This document shows, in pieces, positions 1-11,510 of a DNA stretch of 38,149 nt. Below the pieces are notes generated by a model that worked only from the letters and a program-made list of their open reading frames with translations, had not been told where the DNA came from and made no database searches. Positions within the stretch are counted from its first letter, which is position 1; each line of letters begins with the position of its first letter. Made by a program: the position numbers and the translations under genes. Source of the stretch: an uncultured Lysobacterales bacterium. GTDB taxonomy: Bacteria; Pseudomonadota; Gammaproteobacteria; Xanthomonadales; SZUA-36. Where the stretch lies: NCBI GenBank assembly GCA_947258865.1, contig CAMYKC010000006.1, forward strand, positions 1-38,149, written 5' to 3'.

Positions 1-1
1 G

Positions 2-313
2 CAGCCTGAAATCATCGATGATGCTGTAAGAAGCCTGCGTGCCCGCACCAGCAGCATGATCCTGGAAAAATGGCGGTTTCCCTCGGAGTTTACCGTGGCT
101 GCGTTCGAAGCAGAGGATTGGATGAGGGATACCGGTGGAATACCTGACTATTGCGATCTCCTGGTTACCGCACAGCTGCACAGCTTTTTGCGTACCGATA
201 GGGCGCAGTTGATGCCAATGATCAACGAAACCACCGCCTATTCACGTCTCGAATTAGGCGATCTCATGCCGGATTCCAGCCTGAATTTTCGGGAATCGAC
301 AATGTCAGGATGA
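2..313 (+). CDS. C-terminal fragment of an HDOD-domain-like protein (5' end outside window, 3' end probably chimeric)
   Basis: Frame 2 is open from base 2: QPEIIDDAVRSLRARTSSMILEKWRFPSEFTVAAFEAEDW...PDYCDLLVTAQLHSF...MPMINETTAYSRLELGDLMPDSSL. This resembles HDOD C-terminal regions from memory; not database-verified. Confidence 0.5.
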   Translation, partial: QPEIIDDAVRSLRARTSSMILEKWRFPSEFTVAAFEAEDWMRDTGGIPDYCDLLVTAQLHSFLRTDRAQLMPMINETTAYSRLELGDLMPDSSLNFRESTMSG

Positions 314-1176
314 AAGCCGCGTTGCTGGGGATGAGCACACGGCGGCTGGACAGGAAACTCGATGAGATTCTGGCCTTCGCGGACATTGGCGACTACGTGT
401 ACGAACCGGTCAAACATTACTCTTCGGGCATGGTCGTGCGGTTGGGCTTCGCGGTGGTGGCCGCTTCAGACCCGGAACTGCTGATCACGGATGAGGTCCT
501 TGCCGTGGGTGACGAGTCATTCCAGAAGAAGTGCATCCGCTGGATCGAGTCTTTCCTGGAGCGGGGTAATACGCTGTTGATGGTCTCCCACAGCATGTTC
601 CTGGTGCAAAAACTTTGTCAGCAGGCAATCTGGCTGCACGACGGCAAGACCCGTGAGCTTGGTGACGTATTTCCGGTCACGCAGTCCTACCTGGCCTGGC
701 ACGAGGAGAAAAACGCCGCTGAGCGGCGCCACCGGCGTTCGTTGCAGGGTACGGGCGGGCAGTACCGGGTGAGCGAATTCAGTTTGCCCGGTCATGTCGG
801 TGACGACATCGTCATCGCCAGCGGCAGTGACCTGGAAGCTGAAATTGTGCTGCACTCTCCCGACGGCAGGCCACCGGTCGCCCTGGTCGGCGTGATGAGG
901 GCGGACGGCACGCCGGTGTATGGCGTGGCTTCGGATTTTGACGGCGTGCGGCCGGAGTCACTGGATGACCAGAATTACCGGTTCAGAATCCGCTTCGAGC
1001 GGATGCCCCTGTTGCCCGGAAGTTATTCAATTCGTGGCCATGCCATGGATCCCGAGGGGATTAGGTTGTTCGATACCGCCGAAATCCGGTTCAGCGTCTC
1101 GGGCGAGAGCAGGGAGATGGGGATGGTCCGGCTGCCGCACCGCTGGAATGGCAATAGCAGTAGCGGAAAGCACTGA
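268..1176 (+). CDS. Truncated polysaccharide ABC transporter ATP-binding protein (Wzt/TagH-like), lacking the Walker A N-terminus
   Basis: Homology is readable from ~268 in frame 1 (AGFQPEFSGIDNVRMKAALLGMS) through the signature KHYSSGMVVRLGFAV and Walker B ELLITDEVLAVGDE, then a Wzt-type C-terminal domain. No P-loop upstream; frame 1 has a stop at 199-201. Confidence 0.75.
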   Translation, partial: AGFQPEFSGIDNVRMKAALLGMSTRRLDRKLDEILAFADIGDYVYEPVKHYSSGMVVRLGFAVVAASDPELLITDEVLAVGDESFQKKCIRWIESFLERGNTLLMVSHSMFLVQKLCQQAIWLHDGKTRELGDVFPVTQSYLAWHEEKNAAERRHRRSLQGTGGQYRVSEFSLPGHVGDDIVIASGSDLEAEIVLHSPDGRPPVALVGVMRADGTPVYGVASDFDGVRPESLDDQNYRFRIRFERMPLLPGSYSIRGHAMDPEGIRLFDTAEIRFSVSGESREMGMVRLPHRWNGNSSSGKH

Positions 1177-1179
1177 TCG

Positions 1180-2028
1180 ATGGGCAGATCCCCCGCCGTC
1201 CCCATTTCAGTCGTCATTCCGGTATTCAATGCGGCAGAAGAGCTGGAGCGGTGCCTGCAGGCGCTTCATTCAGCGGTTCCCAGGGGATCGGAAATCGTCA
1301 TCATCGACGACGCGTCGCCCGATGCCGCGGTGAAAACAGTGCTTCAGGCATGGCGGACCGGGTTGGGTGCTGGATGGGAATTCAGGGCCAATGAAGAAAA
1401 CAGGGGATTCGTGGCGACTGCCAATCGCGGCATGCAAATGACGAGTGGTGATGTCGTGCTGCTGAATTCCGACACCGAGGTTACCCACGGCTGGCTCGAG
1501 GGATTGCAGCGCTGTCTCGCCTCCGATCCCGATATCGCTACTGCAACGCCGTGGACCAATAACGGCGAAATTGCATCGCTGCCGCGCTTTTGTGAAAACA
1601 ATCCGGTGCCGCCCGATCGCGAGGCCGTGGCAAGCGTTATCGCTGGCTCGGGAAGCGCCATTTACCCGGAAATACCGACGGCTGTTGGATTCTGCATGGC
1701 GGTTTCCCGGCGCGCGATCGACCATATCGGCGTTTTTGATGAAGAGTACTTCGGGCGGGGTTACGGCGAAGAAAACGACTTTTCGATGAGAGCCCGTCAG
1801 ATCGGTATGCGCAACGTATTGTGTGACGATGTCTACATTGTTCACCTGGGGGGGCGTTCTTTCGGGCCAATCGGCCTCAAGCCTGACGAAACCAGCATGG
1901 CGAAGTTGTTGTCCCGCCACCCGGCTTACCTCCAGCTGGTCGAGGAATTCATCGCCACCGACCCGCTTGCACCCCGCCGGGAAGCAGTCCTGAAGGCACT
2001 GGCCCGGGCTGAAGTCCCAATGGGTTAA
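1180..2028 (+). CDS. Glycosyltransferase family 2 protein
   Basis: PISVVIPVFNAAEELERCL...IVIIDDASPD...ENRGFVATANRGM...VVLLNSDTEV: GT-A fold with DXD-like motif. Confidence 0.88.
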   Translation: MGRSPAVPISVVIPVFNAAEELERCLQALHSAVPRGSEIVIIDDASPDAAVKTVLQAWRTGLGAGWEFRANEENRGFVATANRGMQMTSGDVVLLNSDTEVTHGWLEGLQRCLASDPDIATATPWTNNGEIASLPRFCENNPVPPDREAVASVIAGSGSAIYPEIPTAVGFCMAVSRRAIDHIGVFDEEYFGRGYGEENDFSMRARQIGMRNVLCDDVYIVHLGGRSFGPIGLKPDETSMAKLLSRHPAYLQLVEEFIATDPLAPRREAVLKALARAEVPMG

Positions 2029-2037
2029 AATCAGCCA

Positions 2038-2949
2038 TTGCGGAAATTCGTAGCGGAGAGGATTTTGTCCGATAACCTGGGATTTACAGGGGAAAGGTTT
2101 ACACCTGAATGCGTGCGCGAGATCTGGTACGAGCATTTTCACCGCTATGTCTTCGCCAGGGAACTGGTCATGGGCAAGAAAGTGCTCGATGCCGCTTGCG
2201 GCGAAGGTTACGGATCGGCATTGTTGGCAAGCGTTGCTTCATCAGTCACCGGAGTCGATATCTCGGGGCTGGCGATCGAGCATGCCCGGAGTCGTTATCC
2301 GGCGGGCAACCTCACTTTCCTGGAATCAGATTGCCTGGATCTACCCCTTGAAGACGACGGATTCGACTGTATTGTTTCATTCGAAACCCTGGAGCACCTG
2401 GAGCGCCAGGAATCTCTGCTGAACGAGTTCAGGCGGGTGCTGAAGCCGGATGGTTTCCTGTTGATTTCATCGCCGGACAAGGCCGTCTACACGGACCGCC
2501 GGCAGAACCGGAATGAATTTCACGTCAAGGAACTCTACCGTGATGAATTTGAGTCTTTGATAAGCCGCACCTTTCCGGCATACCGATTGTGGGGTCAGAA
2601 GCTGATGTTCCAGTCTGCCATCTGGTCGCTGGAGCCAAGACCGGGCGTGTCGATGCACCGCGAGCAGGACGGCGAAATCGCAACGACCGCGGCCCCCGGG
2701 CATGATCCCGTCTATTTCATTGCCGTTTGTGCCGCTGATGAGACCAGTCTGCCCCTGCCTGAACAGGGGCTCAGCCTGTTCGACGACGCCGCTGAGTCGG
2801 TGTACGAACACTATTACCACGAAATCCGGAAAAACATGTCGGCAGGAGAACTCCTGGCGGAAAAGGAACGGGAACTGGCCAAACTGAAGTCTGGGTTGGA
2901 AAAGGCTCCGGCCGGTTCTGGCTGGTGGCGCCGCCTGATCGGTAAATGA
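2038..2949 (+). CDS. Class I SAM-dependent methyltransferase
   Basis: VLDAACGEGYGSALLA motif I, SFETLEHLERQESLLNEFRRVLKPDGFLLISSPD. Non-ATG start; the in-frame TTG at 2065 after GGAGAGG is an alternative start. Confidence 0.85.
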   Translation: MRKFVAERILSDNLGFTGERFTPECVREIWYEHFHRYVFARELVMGKKVLDAACGEGYGSALLASVASSVTGVDISGLAIEHARSRYPAGNLTFLESDCLDLPLEDDGFDCIVSFETLEHLERQESLLNEFRRVLKPDGFLLISSPDKAVYTDRRQNRNEFHVKELYRDEFESLISRTFPAYRLWGQKLMFQSAIWSLEPRPGVSMHREQDGEIATTAAPGHDPVYFIAVCAADETSLPLPEQGLSLFDDAAESVYEHYYHEIRKNMSAGELLAEKERELAKLKSGLEKAPAGSGWWRRLIGK

Positions 2950-3854
2950 AGCCGGAAATCGAAGTCATCATCGTAAATTTCAACGCGGGCGATGCATTGT
3001 GCCGCTGTGTTGAATCCCTTTTTTCCCAGGATGAGCCCATTCGGCTTACGGTCATAGACAATGCGTCGTCCGACGGCAGTGAAAACGAAATACGCAGGCG
3101 TTTCGGCCACTTTGAAAACGTGTCAGTGCTGGGCAATGATACGAATCAGGGATTTGCAAGAGCCATCAATTCCGCTTTTCACAGCCTCGGGCCAGACGGG
3201 GTGGGACCGTTGCAGGAAACGAACGACAGCCGGGCCTACCTGTTGATCCTGAATCCGGACTGCGAAATGTTGCCCGGGTCGCTCAATGCCCTGAAATGCG
3301 CGCTCGATGAATGGCCGGAAGCCGCATTGGCGGGCCCGGTTGTCGTCGACCGCAATGGAAGAACGCTGAGAGGCACGCTGCGCCGATTTCCGGACCCATG
3401 GAGGTCGTTCGTGACCTTCACCGGTCTATGGCGCCTGGGGCAATGGTTTTCTCTTTTCCGGGGTGTGGAGATGAGTAGCGCATTGCCGGACGTGGTTACT
3501 GCCGCGGACGCAGTCTCAGGGGCCTGCATGTTGCTACGGATACCAGCGTTTCAAGAGGCCGGTTGCATGGACGAGGGCTATGGTCTGCATTGCGAGGACC
3601 TGGATCTGATGTATCGACTGCACCAGCAAGGCCGTCAGTGCCTGCTGGTTCCCGCTGCGCGCGTTTTTCATCACCAGGGTGTTTCCAGCCGAAGCCGCCC
3701 GATGTGGGTGCACTGGCAGAAACATCGGGGCATGCAGCGTTTTTTTGTCAAGTTCCAGTCCGGGGGTTACCCGTTCGCCATTCGCTGGCTGGTGATTGCA
3801 GGAATCTGGATACGCTTTGCTCTGACCCTTCCAATGCTCCTGTTCAGGAAATAG
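2946..3854 (+). CDS. Glycosyltransferase family 2 protein (rhamnosyltransferase-like)
   Basis: EVIIVNFNAGDALCRCVESL...VIDNASSDGSENEI...NQGFARAINSA...LLILNPDCEMLPGSL. Confidence 0.88.
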   Translation: MKPEIEVIIVNFNAGDALCRCVESLFSQDEPIRLTVIDNASSDGSENEIRRRFGHFENVSVLGNDTNQGFARAINSAFHSLGPDGVGPLQETNDSRAYLLILNPDCEMLPGSLNALKCALDEWPEAALAGPVVVDRNGRTLRGTLRRFPDPWRSFVTFTGLWRLGQWFSLFRGVEMSSALPDVVTAADAVSGACMLLRIPAFQEAGCMDEGYGLHCEDLDLMYRLHQQGRQCLLVPAARVFHHQGVSSRSRPMWVHWQKHRGMQRFFVKFQSGGYPFAIRWLVIAGIWIRFALTLPMLLFRK

Positions 3855-3859
3855 CCGGC

Positions 3860-4789
3860 ATGGGGTCCGGGAAAACAGTCCTCGTAAGTGGCGCGACCAG
3901 CCAGTTGGGTGTTTTCCTCCTGCCCCGGCTGCAGGCACAGGGGTTCCAGGTGAGGGCCATCAGCCGCCGGGCGCCCATCTCTCCACTCCAGGTTGCGGAC
4001 GGCGTTTACTGGGTCCATCCGGATTTTGTCACCCGGCTGGTTGTGAACGGCGATCCGGCCCGGGTAGCAGGGGCAGACTACCTTATTTCCTGCGGCCCCA
4101 TTGACCTGGCGGAGAAACTGATCCGCAGCCACCCGGGCCTGTGCGGCGCCGTTGTGTTCAGCACGAGCAGCGTGTTGAGCAAGGAAAATTCTGGTGATCG
4201 CAGTGAAAGCCGGCACATGGCTGAAATCGCGAAGCAGGAAAGCCGCCTAAAAGCGCTTTGTGCCGTGCATCACCTGGCTTTGCTGCTGTTGCGCCCGACG
4301 CTGATCTACGGCTGCGGCCTGGACCGGAACATCAGCGTACTGGCCGGGTTGGGCAAGCGTTTTGGCTTCATACCGGTGGCCGGCCAGGCCAATGGGCTTC
4401 GCCAGCCCGTGCATGCTGATGACCTGGCGGAGCTGGCGGTGCGGGCGCTGACCGTAGATGAACTACCGTGCCTGGAGAGCCAGGTTTGCGGTGGGAGCAC
4501 CCTGACGTATCGGTCCATGGCGGGGAAGGTAGCGGCAGCTTGCGAAAGGCCAATTCGCCTGGTCACGTTGCCGGCCTGGATGCTGGCGGGCGCCGTGCGC
4601 GCAGCGTCATTGCTGGATCCCTGGAAGCACCTCAACGCTGAAATGGTGCGCCGGCAGAATCTTGACCTGGTATTCGATGATTCCCGGTTAAGGGAATCAC
4701 TTGCTTACGATCCACGCCACTTCCAGCCAGGCCCTGAAGACTTCGCTATCCCGGAGAAGGCCCGGAGATTTCAACTGCCGGATGCTTGA
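3860..4789 (+). CDS. NAD-dependent epimerase/dehydratase (SDR family)
   Basis: MGSGKTVLVSGATSQLGVFLLPRLQAQGFQVRAISR (Rossmann GxTSQLG) and LLLLRPTLIYGCGLD. ATG at 3860 is preferred over the longer ORF start at 3563, which overlaps the preceding CDS. Confidence 0.85.
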   Translation: MGSGKTVLVSGATSQLGVFLLPRLQAQGFQVRAISRRAPISPLQVADGVYWVHPDFVTRLVVNGDPARVAGADYLISCGPIDLAEKLIRSHPGLCGAVVFSTSSVLSKENSGDRSESRHMAEIAKQESRLKALCAVHHLALLLLRPTLIYGCGLDRNISVLAGLGKRFGFIPVAGQANGLRQPVHADDLAELAVRALTVDELPCLESQVCGGSTLTYRSMAGKVAAACERPIRLVTLPAWMLAGAVRAASLLDPWKHLNAEMVRRQNLDLVFDDSRLRESLAYDPRHFQPGPEDFAIPEKARRFQLPDA

Positions 4790-4799
4790 GCCCCTGCGT

Positions 4800-6470
4800 T
4801 CAGACCAGCTTCCTGAACTTCACACGGTGAGGCGTGGCCGCCTCATCGCCAAGCCGCCGCTTGAGATCGGCTTCGTACTCAGAATAGTTGCCTTCAAACC
4901 ACTCGACATGACTGTCGCCCTCGAACGCCAGCATGTGCGTTGCAATCCGGTCCAGAAACCAGCGATCATGTGAAATCACCAGGGCGCAACCGGGAAATTC
5001 AAGCAAGGCCTCCTCCAGAGCCCTCAGTGTCTCCACGTCGAGGTCATTGGTAGGCTCATCGAGAAGCAGCACATTTCCACCGGAGCGCAGGAGCTTGGCC
5101 AGGTGCACCCGGTTGCGCTCTCCTCCAGACAGGTCACGGACGCGTTTTTGCTGGTCACTTCCACGGAAATTGAACCGCCCCACGTAGGCGCGCGACTGGG
5201 TTTTGTAGTCACCCACGCGGATAATTTCTTCACCATCGGCAATTTCTTCCCATACGCTGCGTTCACCGTTCAGGCTGTCACGGCTCTGGTCCACGTAGGC
5301 CAGGTCGACGGTTGGTCCGATACGGATTTCCCCGCTGTCGGGCTTCTCCTCTCCGGTCAGCATGCGAAAAAGGGTCGATTTTCCGGCGCCGTTTCCTCCG
5401 ATAACACCCACAATGGCGCCAGGGGGGACACTAAAACTGAGTCTATCGATCAGCAATCGATGGCCAAAGCCCTTGCTCAGGTCTGCCACCTCGATGACCT
5501 GGTTGCCGAGCCGCTGTCCAACGGGAATGTAGATTTCGTGGGTTTCATTACGCTTCTGGTGTTCCTGCGAAGTGAGTTCTTCAAACTTCTGCAGGCGGGC
5601 CTTGCTCTTTGCCCGGCGCCCTTTTGGATTGGCGCGCACCCATTCGAGTTCGGCATGGATCGAGCGCTGGCGGGCGGCGTCGCGGCTCTCTTCCTGCTTC
5701 AGACGCTCGTCTTTTTGCTCCAGCCACGAGGAGTAGTTGCCCTTCCACGGAATACCGTAGCCACGGTCCAGTTCCAAAATCCACTCCGCCGCATTATCCA
5801 GGAAATACCGGTCATGGGTAATGGCTACGACGGTTCCCGGGAAATCAGTCAGGAAGTGCTCCAGCCATGCCACGGATTCGGCGTCCAGGTGATTCGTGGG
5901 TTCATCGAGCAGCAACATGTCCGGACCCGCCAGCAACAGTCTGCAAATCGCCACTCGCCGCCGTTCACCACCGGAAAGTTGCGCGACCCGGGCGTCCCAG
6001 TCCGGCAGTCTCAGGGCGTCTGCGGCAACTTCCAGGGTGCGATCCAGTTCCCAGCCGTTCGCGACTTCGATGGCTTCCTGGAGTTCGGCCTGTTCGCCCA
6101 GTAACTCGTTCATGGATGCATCGTCCATCGGCTCTGCGAATTTCATGCTGATCTCGTCGAATCGGTCCAGCAGGTCACGAATCTCGCCTACCCCCTCTTC
6201 CACGGTTTCCCTCACCGATTTGCTTTCGTCGAGTTCTGGTTCCTGCGGGAGATAGCCGATCCGAATACCCGGTTGAGGCCTTGCCTCACCCTCGAAATCT
6301 TCTTCAACACCCGCCATGATCCGCAATACCGTTGATTTACCTGCTCCGTTCAGGCCCAGCAGGCCAATTTTTGCGCCGGGGAAAAAGGAAAGCGATATGT
6401 CCTTGATGATGGTGCGGTTGGGAGGGACGACCTTGCTGACCCCAATCATCGTGTAAATATATTGAGCCAT
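4800..6470 (-). CDS. ettA: Energy-dependent translational throttle protein EttA (ABC-F)
   Basis: [54 protein letters not shown]; two ABC domains ([31 protein letters not shown]) with an ABC-F linker. Confidence 0.95.
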   Translation of the reverse strand: MAQYIYTMIGVSKVVPPNRTIIKDISLSFFPGAKIGLLGLNGAGKSTVLRIMAGVEEDFEGEARPQPGIRIGYLPQEPELDESKSVRETVEEGVGEIRDLLDRFDEISMKFAEPMDDASMNELLGEQAELQEAIEVANGWELDRTLEVAADALRLPDWDARVAQLSGGERRRVAICRLLLAGPDMLLLDEPTNHLDAESVAWLEHFLTDFPGTVVAITHDRYFLDNAAEWILELDRGYGIPWKGNYSSWLEQKDERLKQEESRDAARQRSIHAELEWVRANPKGRRAKSKARLQKFEELTSQEHQKRNETHEIYIPVGQRLGNQVIEVADLSKGFGHRLLIDRLSFSVPPGAIVGVIGGNGAGKSTLFRMLTGEEKPDSGEIRIGPTVDLAYVDQSRDSLNGERSVWEEIADGEEIIRVGDYKTQSRAYVGRFNFRGSDQQKRVRDLSGGERNRVHLAKLLRSGGNVLLLDEPTNDLDVETLRALEEALLEFPGCALVISHDRWFLDRIATHMLAFEGDSHVEWFEGNYSEYEADLKRRLGDEAATPHRVKFRKLV

Positions 6471-6705
6471 GGTTTTTCCGCTGGAGCTGCATGTGTTTGC
6501 GGGGCGCATTATGCGTTAATGCCTGCGCGGGGTCCAGATAAGCGGGCCGGTAACATTTTCGCTTCTCCGGCATCGACCGGCGCTTCAATAATGCTAAAAT
6601 CACAGGTTGTCTTTCCATTAATTGCCGGCTCGCGCCCGAACCTGGGCCAGCCGGGGCGAATCATCCGGAAATTGCGCCTTTCCAGCCATAAATACAGGAC
6701 GAAGA

Positions 6706-8100
6706 ATGTTTGATACGAGTGACCGCATCCGCGGATATGATAATGAACTGGCCGATGCGATCGATGCGGAAATGGTCAGGCAGGAAGAGCATGTAGAACT
6801 GATTGCCTCGGAGAATTATGCCAGCCCCCGGGTCATGGAGGCTCAGGGATCCGCACTGACCAACAAGTATGCGGAAGGCTACCCCGGAAAACGCTACTAC
6901 GGTGGTTGTGAGCACGTCGATATCGCTGAGCACCTGGCCAGGGAGCGGGCCAAGGAACTGTTTGGGGCGAATTACGCCAACGTTCAGCCCCATTCGGGCT
7001 CCCAGGCAAACGCGGCTGCTTATCACGCGTTGCTCGATCCGGGCGACACCATCCTGGGCATGAGCCTTAACGAGGGGGGGCACCTGACCCACGGCAGCCC
7101 GGTCAATTTTTCTGGCAAGCTGTTCAACGCCGTGCAGTACGGGATCAATAATGAAACCGGCATGATCGATTACGAGTCGATCGCGGATCTGGCGAAAAAG
7201 AACCAGCCCAAGATGCTGATCGGCGGTTTTTCCGCCTACTCCCGGGAACTCGACTGGGCGAGGATGCGCGAAATTGCCGATTCCGTCGGCGCCTGGTTCC
7301 TGGTGGATATGGCCCACATCGCTGGATTGGTGGCCGCCGGGCTCTATCCCAACCCACTCCCTCATGCCCATGTTGTGACTTCGACCACGCACAAAACCCT
7401 GCGCGGTCCGCGCGGGGGAATTATCCTCGCGAACGCGGATGAAAAAATGGAAAAGGCGCTCAATTCGGTTGTGTTTCCCGGTACACAGGGCGGCCCGCTG
7501 ATGCATGTAATCGCCGCCAAGGCCGTTGCGTTCAGGGAAGCCCTGGATCCGGAATTCAAAGTCTATCAGCGTGACGTGGTGGATAATGCCAGGGCCATGG
7601 CAGCGATCATGATGGAGCGCAATTACAAAATCGTCTCGGGCGGCACGGATAACCACCTCTTTCTGGTTGACCTGATCGGTCAGGAATTTACCGGAAAAGA
7701 AGCCGAAGAAGCACTGGGCAGGGCCAATATCACGGTGAACAAGAATACCGTTCCCGGCGAGCCCCGTTCGCCATTTGTGACCAGCGGACTGCGGCTGGGA
7801 ACGCCGGCCATCACCACCCGGGGCTTCAATGTCTCGGACTGTCAGGAACTGGCTGGAATTATTTGCGATGTGCTGGATGGTATCGGGGATTCTTCGGTCG
7901 AACAGCGGGCAAAAACCGCCGCCTTGGCGCTCTGCCACAAATACCCGGTGTACGGTGCGTCAGTGCATTCTTCCAGCACGGTGCGGCCGCCTTCAGCGAC
8001 TGAGTTGCGGGAGCACGGAATACCCGGTCATGAGGGCGGAGTGGTTTCACCGGAGGCGAAGAAGCCCCACCCGCATGCCGAAGGGCTCGAGTCTCCTTAA
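6706..8100 (+). CDS. glyA: Serine hydroxymethyltransferase
   Basis: [40 protein letters not shown]...[19 protein letters not shown] (PLP lysine). Confidence 0.97.
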   Translation: MFDTSDRIRGYDNELADAIDAEMVRQEEHVELIASENYASPRVMEAQGSALTNKYAEGYPGKRYYGGCEHVDIAEHLARERAKELFGANYANVQPHSGSQANAAAYHALLDPGDTILGMSLNEGGHLTHGSPVNFSGKLFNAVQYGINNETGMIDYESIADLAKKNQPKMLIGGFSAYSRELDWARMREIADSVGAWFLVDMAHIAGLVAAGLYPNPLPHAHVVTSTTHKTLRGPRGGIILANADEKMEKALNSVVFPGTQGGPLMHVIAAKAVAFREALDPEFKVYQRDVVDNARAMAAIMMERNYKIVSGGTDNHLFLVDLIGQEFTGKEAEEALGRANITVNKNTVPGEPRSPFVTSGLRLGTPAITTRGFNVSDCQELAGIICDVLDGIGDSSVEQRAKTAALALCHKYPVYGASVHSSSTVRPPSATELREHGIPGHEGGVVSPEAKKPHPHAEGLESP

Positions 8101-8628
8101 ATGTGGTGCCCCTTCTGCAGCCATGAAAACACCCGGGTCGTGGATTCACGACTGACCCGGGACGGACTGCAGATTCGGAGACGGCGCCAGTGCGAAAGCT
8201 GCGGCTCACGATTCAACACCTACGAGGCGCCTGAAATCAAGGCGCCACGGATCATCAAAGCCGATGGTGCCCGCGAGGCATTTTCTGAAGAAAAACTGCG
8301 CGAAGGCATGCTCCGGGCGCTGGAAAAGCGGCCCGTTGAAACTCGTGAAGTCGAACGCGCCATACGCGCACTGTTGAGAGAAATCAGCACGGTCGAGGAC
8401 TCTGAAATTCCCAGTTCATTGCTGGGTGAATGGGTCATGCGGGAGCTGAGTAAACTGGACCAGGTCGCCTACGTGCGTTTCGCATCGGTCTACAAGCGTT
8501 TCGAAGACGTGCAGGCTTTCCGCGACGTGATCGAGAGGCTGGAGCGGGACGCCCCCGGTATTGGCGATAAGCGGCAGATCTCGCTGCTTGATTCGAACGG
8601 GAACAAGACCGATCGGCGCAGCAAGTGA
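8101..8628 (+). CDS. nrdR: Transcriptional regulator NrdR
   Basis: MWCPFCSHENTRVVDSRLTRDGLQIRRRRQCESCGSRFNTYE zinc ribbon + ATP-cone. Confidence 0.96.
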   Translation: MWCPFCSHENTRVVDSRLTRDGLQIRRRRQCESCGSRFNTYEAPEIKAPRIIKADGAREAFSEEKLREGMLRALEKRPVETREVERAIRALLREISTVEDSEIPSSLLGEWVMRELSKLDQVAYVRFASVYKRFEDVQAFRDVIERLERDAPGIGDKRQISLLDSNGNKTDRRSK

Positions 8629-9722
8629 TTTTTTCCCGTTTTGATCACGAGTGTATGTCCGCTGCTCTAAAGCTGGCGAACAAGGGGCTCTTTACAACAG
8701 ACCCCAACCCTCGAGTGGGTTGTGTCATTGCCGATGGCCGGCGAATCATCGGGCAGGGCTGGCATGAATTTGCCGGTGGACCGCATGCTGAAATTGCCGC
8801 CTTGCGCGACACGGATGATTCTCCCGGGGGAAAGACCGCATACGTCACGCTCGAGCCTTGTGCTCATCATGGCCGGACACCGCCCTGTACGGAGGCCTTG
8901 CTGGAAGCCGGTATCGAACGTGCCGTCATTGCGATGCGAGACCCCAATCCGCGCGTCAATGGCGGCGGCGTCGAGCGACTGCAGGCCGCCGGTGTCGAGG
9001 TGGAAACCGGATTGATGGCGCAGGAAGCCGAATCGTTGAATGCGGGCTTTGTGATGCGCATGAGAAACGGGCGGCCCTGGATGCGAATCAAGAGCGCAAT
9101 CAGTCTCGACGGGCGAACAGCGCTTCCAGGCGGGGACAGTAAATGGATCAGCAGTGAAGACTCGAGGCGTGACGTTCAGCGCTGGCGGGCCAGGTCTTCC
9201 GCGATTTTGACCGGCATCGGAACGGTTTTGGCGGACGATCCTTTGATGAATGTGCGGCTCGACGCGCCAGTTATCCAGCCTTTGCGCGTTATTGCCGACA
9301 GCCGATGGCGCACACCGCCGGAAAGCCGGATCGTGGCCGATGCGCGTACATCGCTCGTTGCTGGAGACCGCTCAGTCAAGGTTCGGGCAAACCTGGAAGA
9401 GAGCGGTGTTGAGTGCCTTCCCTTACCGGCCTCCGGGGGAAGGATTGAACTGAGCATGCTGCTGAAAAAACTGGCTGAGCGAGAGATCAACGAGGTCCAG
9501 GTGGAAGCCGGCTCGCAACTCTGTGGGGCGCTGCTCAAGGAGCGATTGGTCGACGAAATACTGATATATCAGGCGCCGGTGTTGCTGGGAGAAGGCGGCC
9601 CGGGGCCCTTTGCGCTCGGATCGCTTGAATCCATGGCGGACAGAACGCATTTAGAAGTGCTCGAGACCATAAAACTCGGCGATGATTTGAGAATCCGATT
9701 ACAACCAAAATTCAGGCACTGA
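8625..9722 (+). CDS. ribD: Bifunctional diaminohydroxyphosphoribosylaminopyrimidine deaminase / 5-amino-6-(5-phosphoribosylamino)uracil reductase
   Basis: GTG start overlapping nrdR stop; NPRVGCVIADG...HAEIAAL...TLEPCAHHGRTPPC deaminase motif; C-terminal reductase domain. Confidence 0.95.
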   Translation: MIFSRFDHECMSAALKLANKGLFTTDPNPRVGCVIADGRRIIGQGWHEFAGGPHAEIAALRDTDDSPGGKTAYVTLEPCAHHGRTPPCTEALLEAGIERAVIAMRDPNPRVNGGGVERLQAAGVEVETGLMAQEAESLNAGFVMRMRNGRPWMRIKSAISLDGRTALPGGDSKWISSEDSRRDVQRWRARSSAILTGIGTVLADDPLMNVRLDAPVIQPLRVIADSRWRTPPESRIVADARTSLVAGDRSVKVRANLEESGVECLPLPASGGRIELSMLLKKLAEREINEVQVEAGSQLCGALLKERLVDEILIYQAPVLLGEGGPGPFALGSLESMADRTHLEVLETIKLGDDLRIRLQPKFRH

Positions 9723-9724
9723 TC

Positions 9725-10363
9725 ATGTTTACCGGTATTGTTATTTCCAGGGGCACTCTGCTGAAAAGAACTGAAGTTGGCGGAGACTGCAGGCTGAAAA
9801 TACGCTGCGACGAACTGAGTCTGGAGTCAGCGAGGCCAGGCGACAGCATCTCTGTTTCCGGCACCTGTCTGACCATGCTCGAACCCGGCGTTTCCGGTTT
9901 TGTCGCCGATGTGTCCCAGGAGACTCTGAGCCTGACAACGCTGGGTTCCCTGCGGGAAGGTCAGCAGGTCAACCTGGAACTTGCGCTCAGCATGGATGAC
10001 CGCATGGGGGGGCACCTGGTGACCGGACATGTCGATGGCAAAGCGCGACTGGTTTCCCGGCGTGAGGATGCCCGTGCAGAACGCTTTGAATTCGAGGTGC
10101 CACGGGAATTGGCGCGTTATATCGCCAGGAAAGGGTCCGTCTGCCTCGACGGCGTCAGCCTGACGGTAAACGAGGTGGACGACCGGAAATTTTCCGTCTG
10201 CCTGATTCCGCATACCCTGGAAATCACAACCCTGGGGCGACTGAAGCCGGGTGATCAAGTAAATCTCGAAGTTGACCTGATCGCACGATATCTCGAACGC
10301 CTGATGGCGCCGGCCGGCCCGGATTCGACGCCTGACACCGTTACTGGCCAGGGCCTGGATTAA
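9725..10363 (+). CDS. ribE: Riboflavin synthase, alpha subunit type
   Basis: [12 protein letters not shown]...[12 protein letters not shown]...[10 protein letters not shown]...[14 protein letters not shown] duplicated lumazine-binding domains. Confidence 0.95.
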   Translation: MFTGIVISRGTLLKRTEVGGDCRLKIRCDELSLESARPGDSISVSGTCLTMLEPGVSGFVADVSQETLSLTTLGSLREGQQVNLELALSMDDRMGGHLVTGHVDGKARLVSRREDARAERFEFEVPRELARYIARKGSVCLDGVSLTVNEVDDRKFSVCLIPHTLEITTLGRLKPGDQVNLEVDLIARYLERLMAPAGPDSTPDTVTGQGLD

Positions 10364-10367
10364 AATA

Positions 10368-11506
<1,139 letters not shown>

Positions 11507-11510
<4 letters not shown>

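Noticed and set aside
1270-2142. 290-aa minus-strand ORF opposite the first glycosyltransferase
   Set aside because: Antisense shadow of a gene with clear GT2 motifs.
3563-3859. Upstream extension of the epimerase ORF
   Set aside because: Overlaps the preceding glycosyltransferase in another frame; the Rossmann motif begins right after the ATG at 3860.
5103-6104. 333-aa plus-strand ORF inside ettA
   Set aside because: Antisense to a clearly coding ABC-F gene; composition is typical of reverse-frame translation in GC-rich DNA.
6661-7938. 425-aa minus-strand ORF opposite glyA
   Set aside because: Shadow ORF fully antisense to well-conserved glyA; its sequence has no recognisable motifs.
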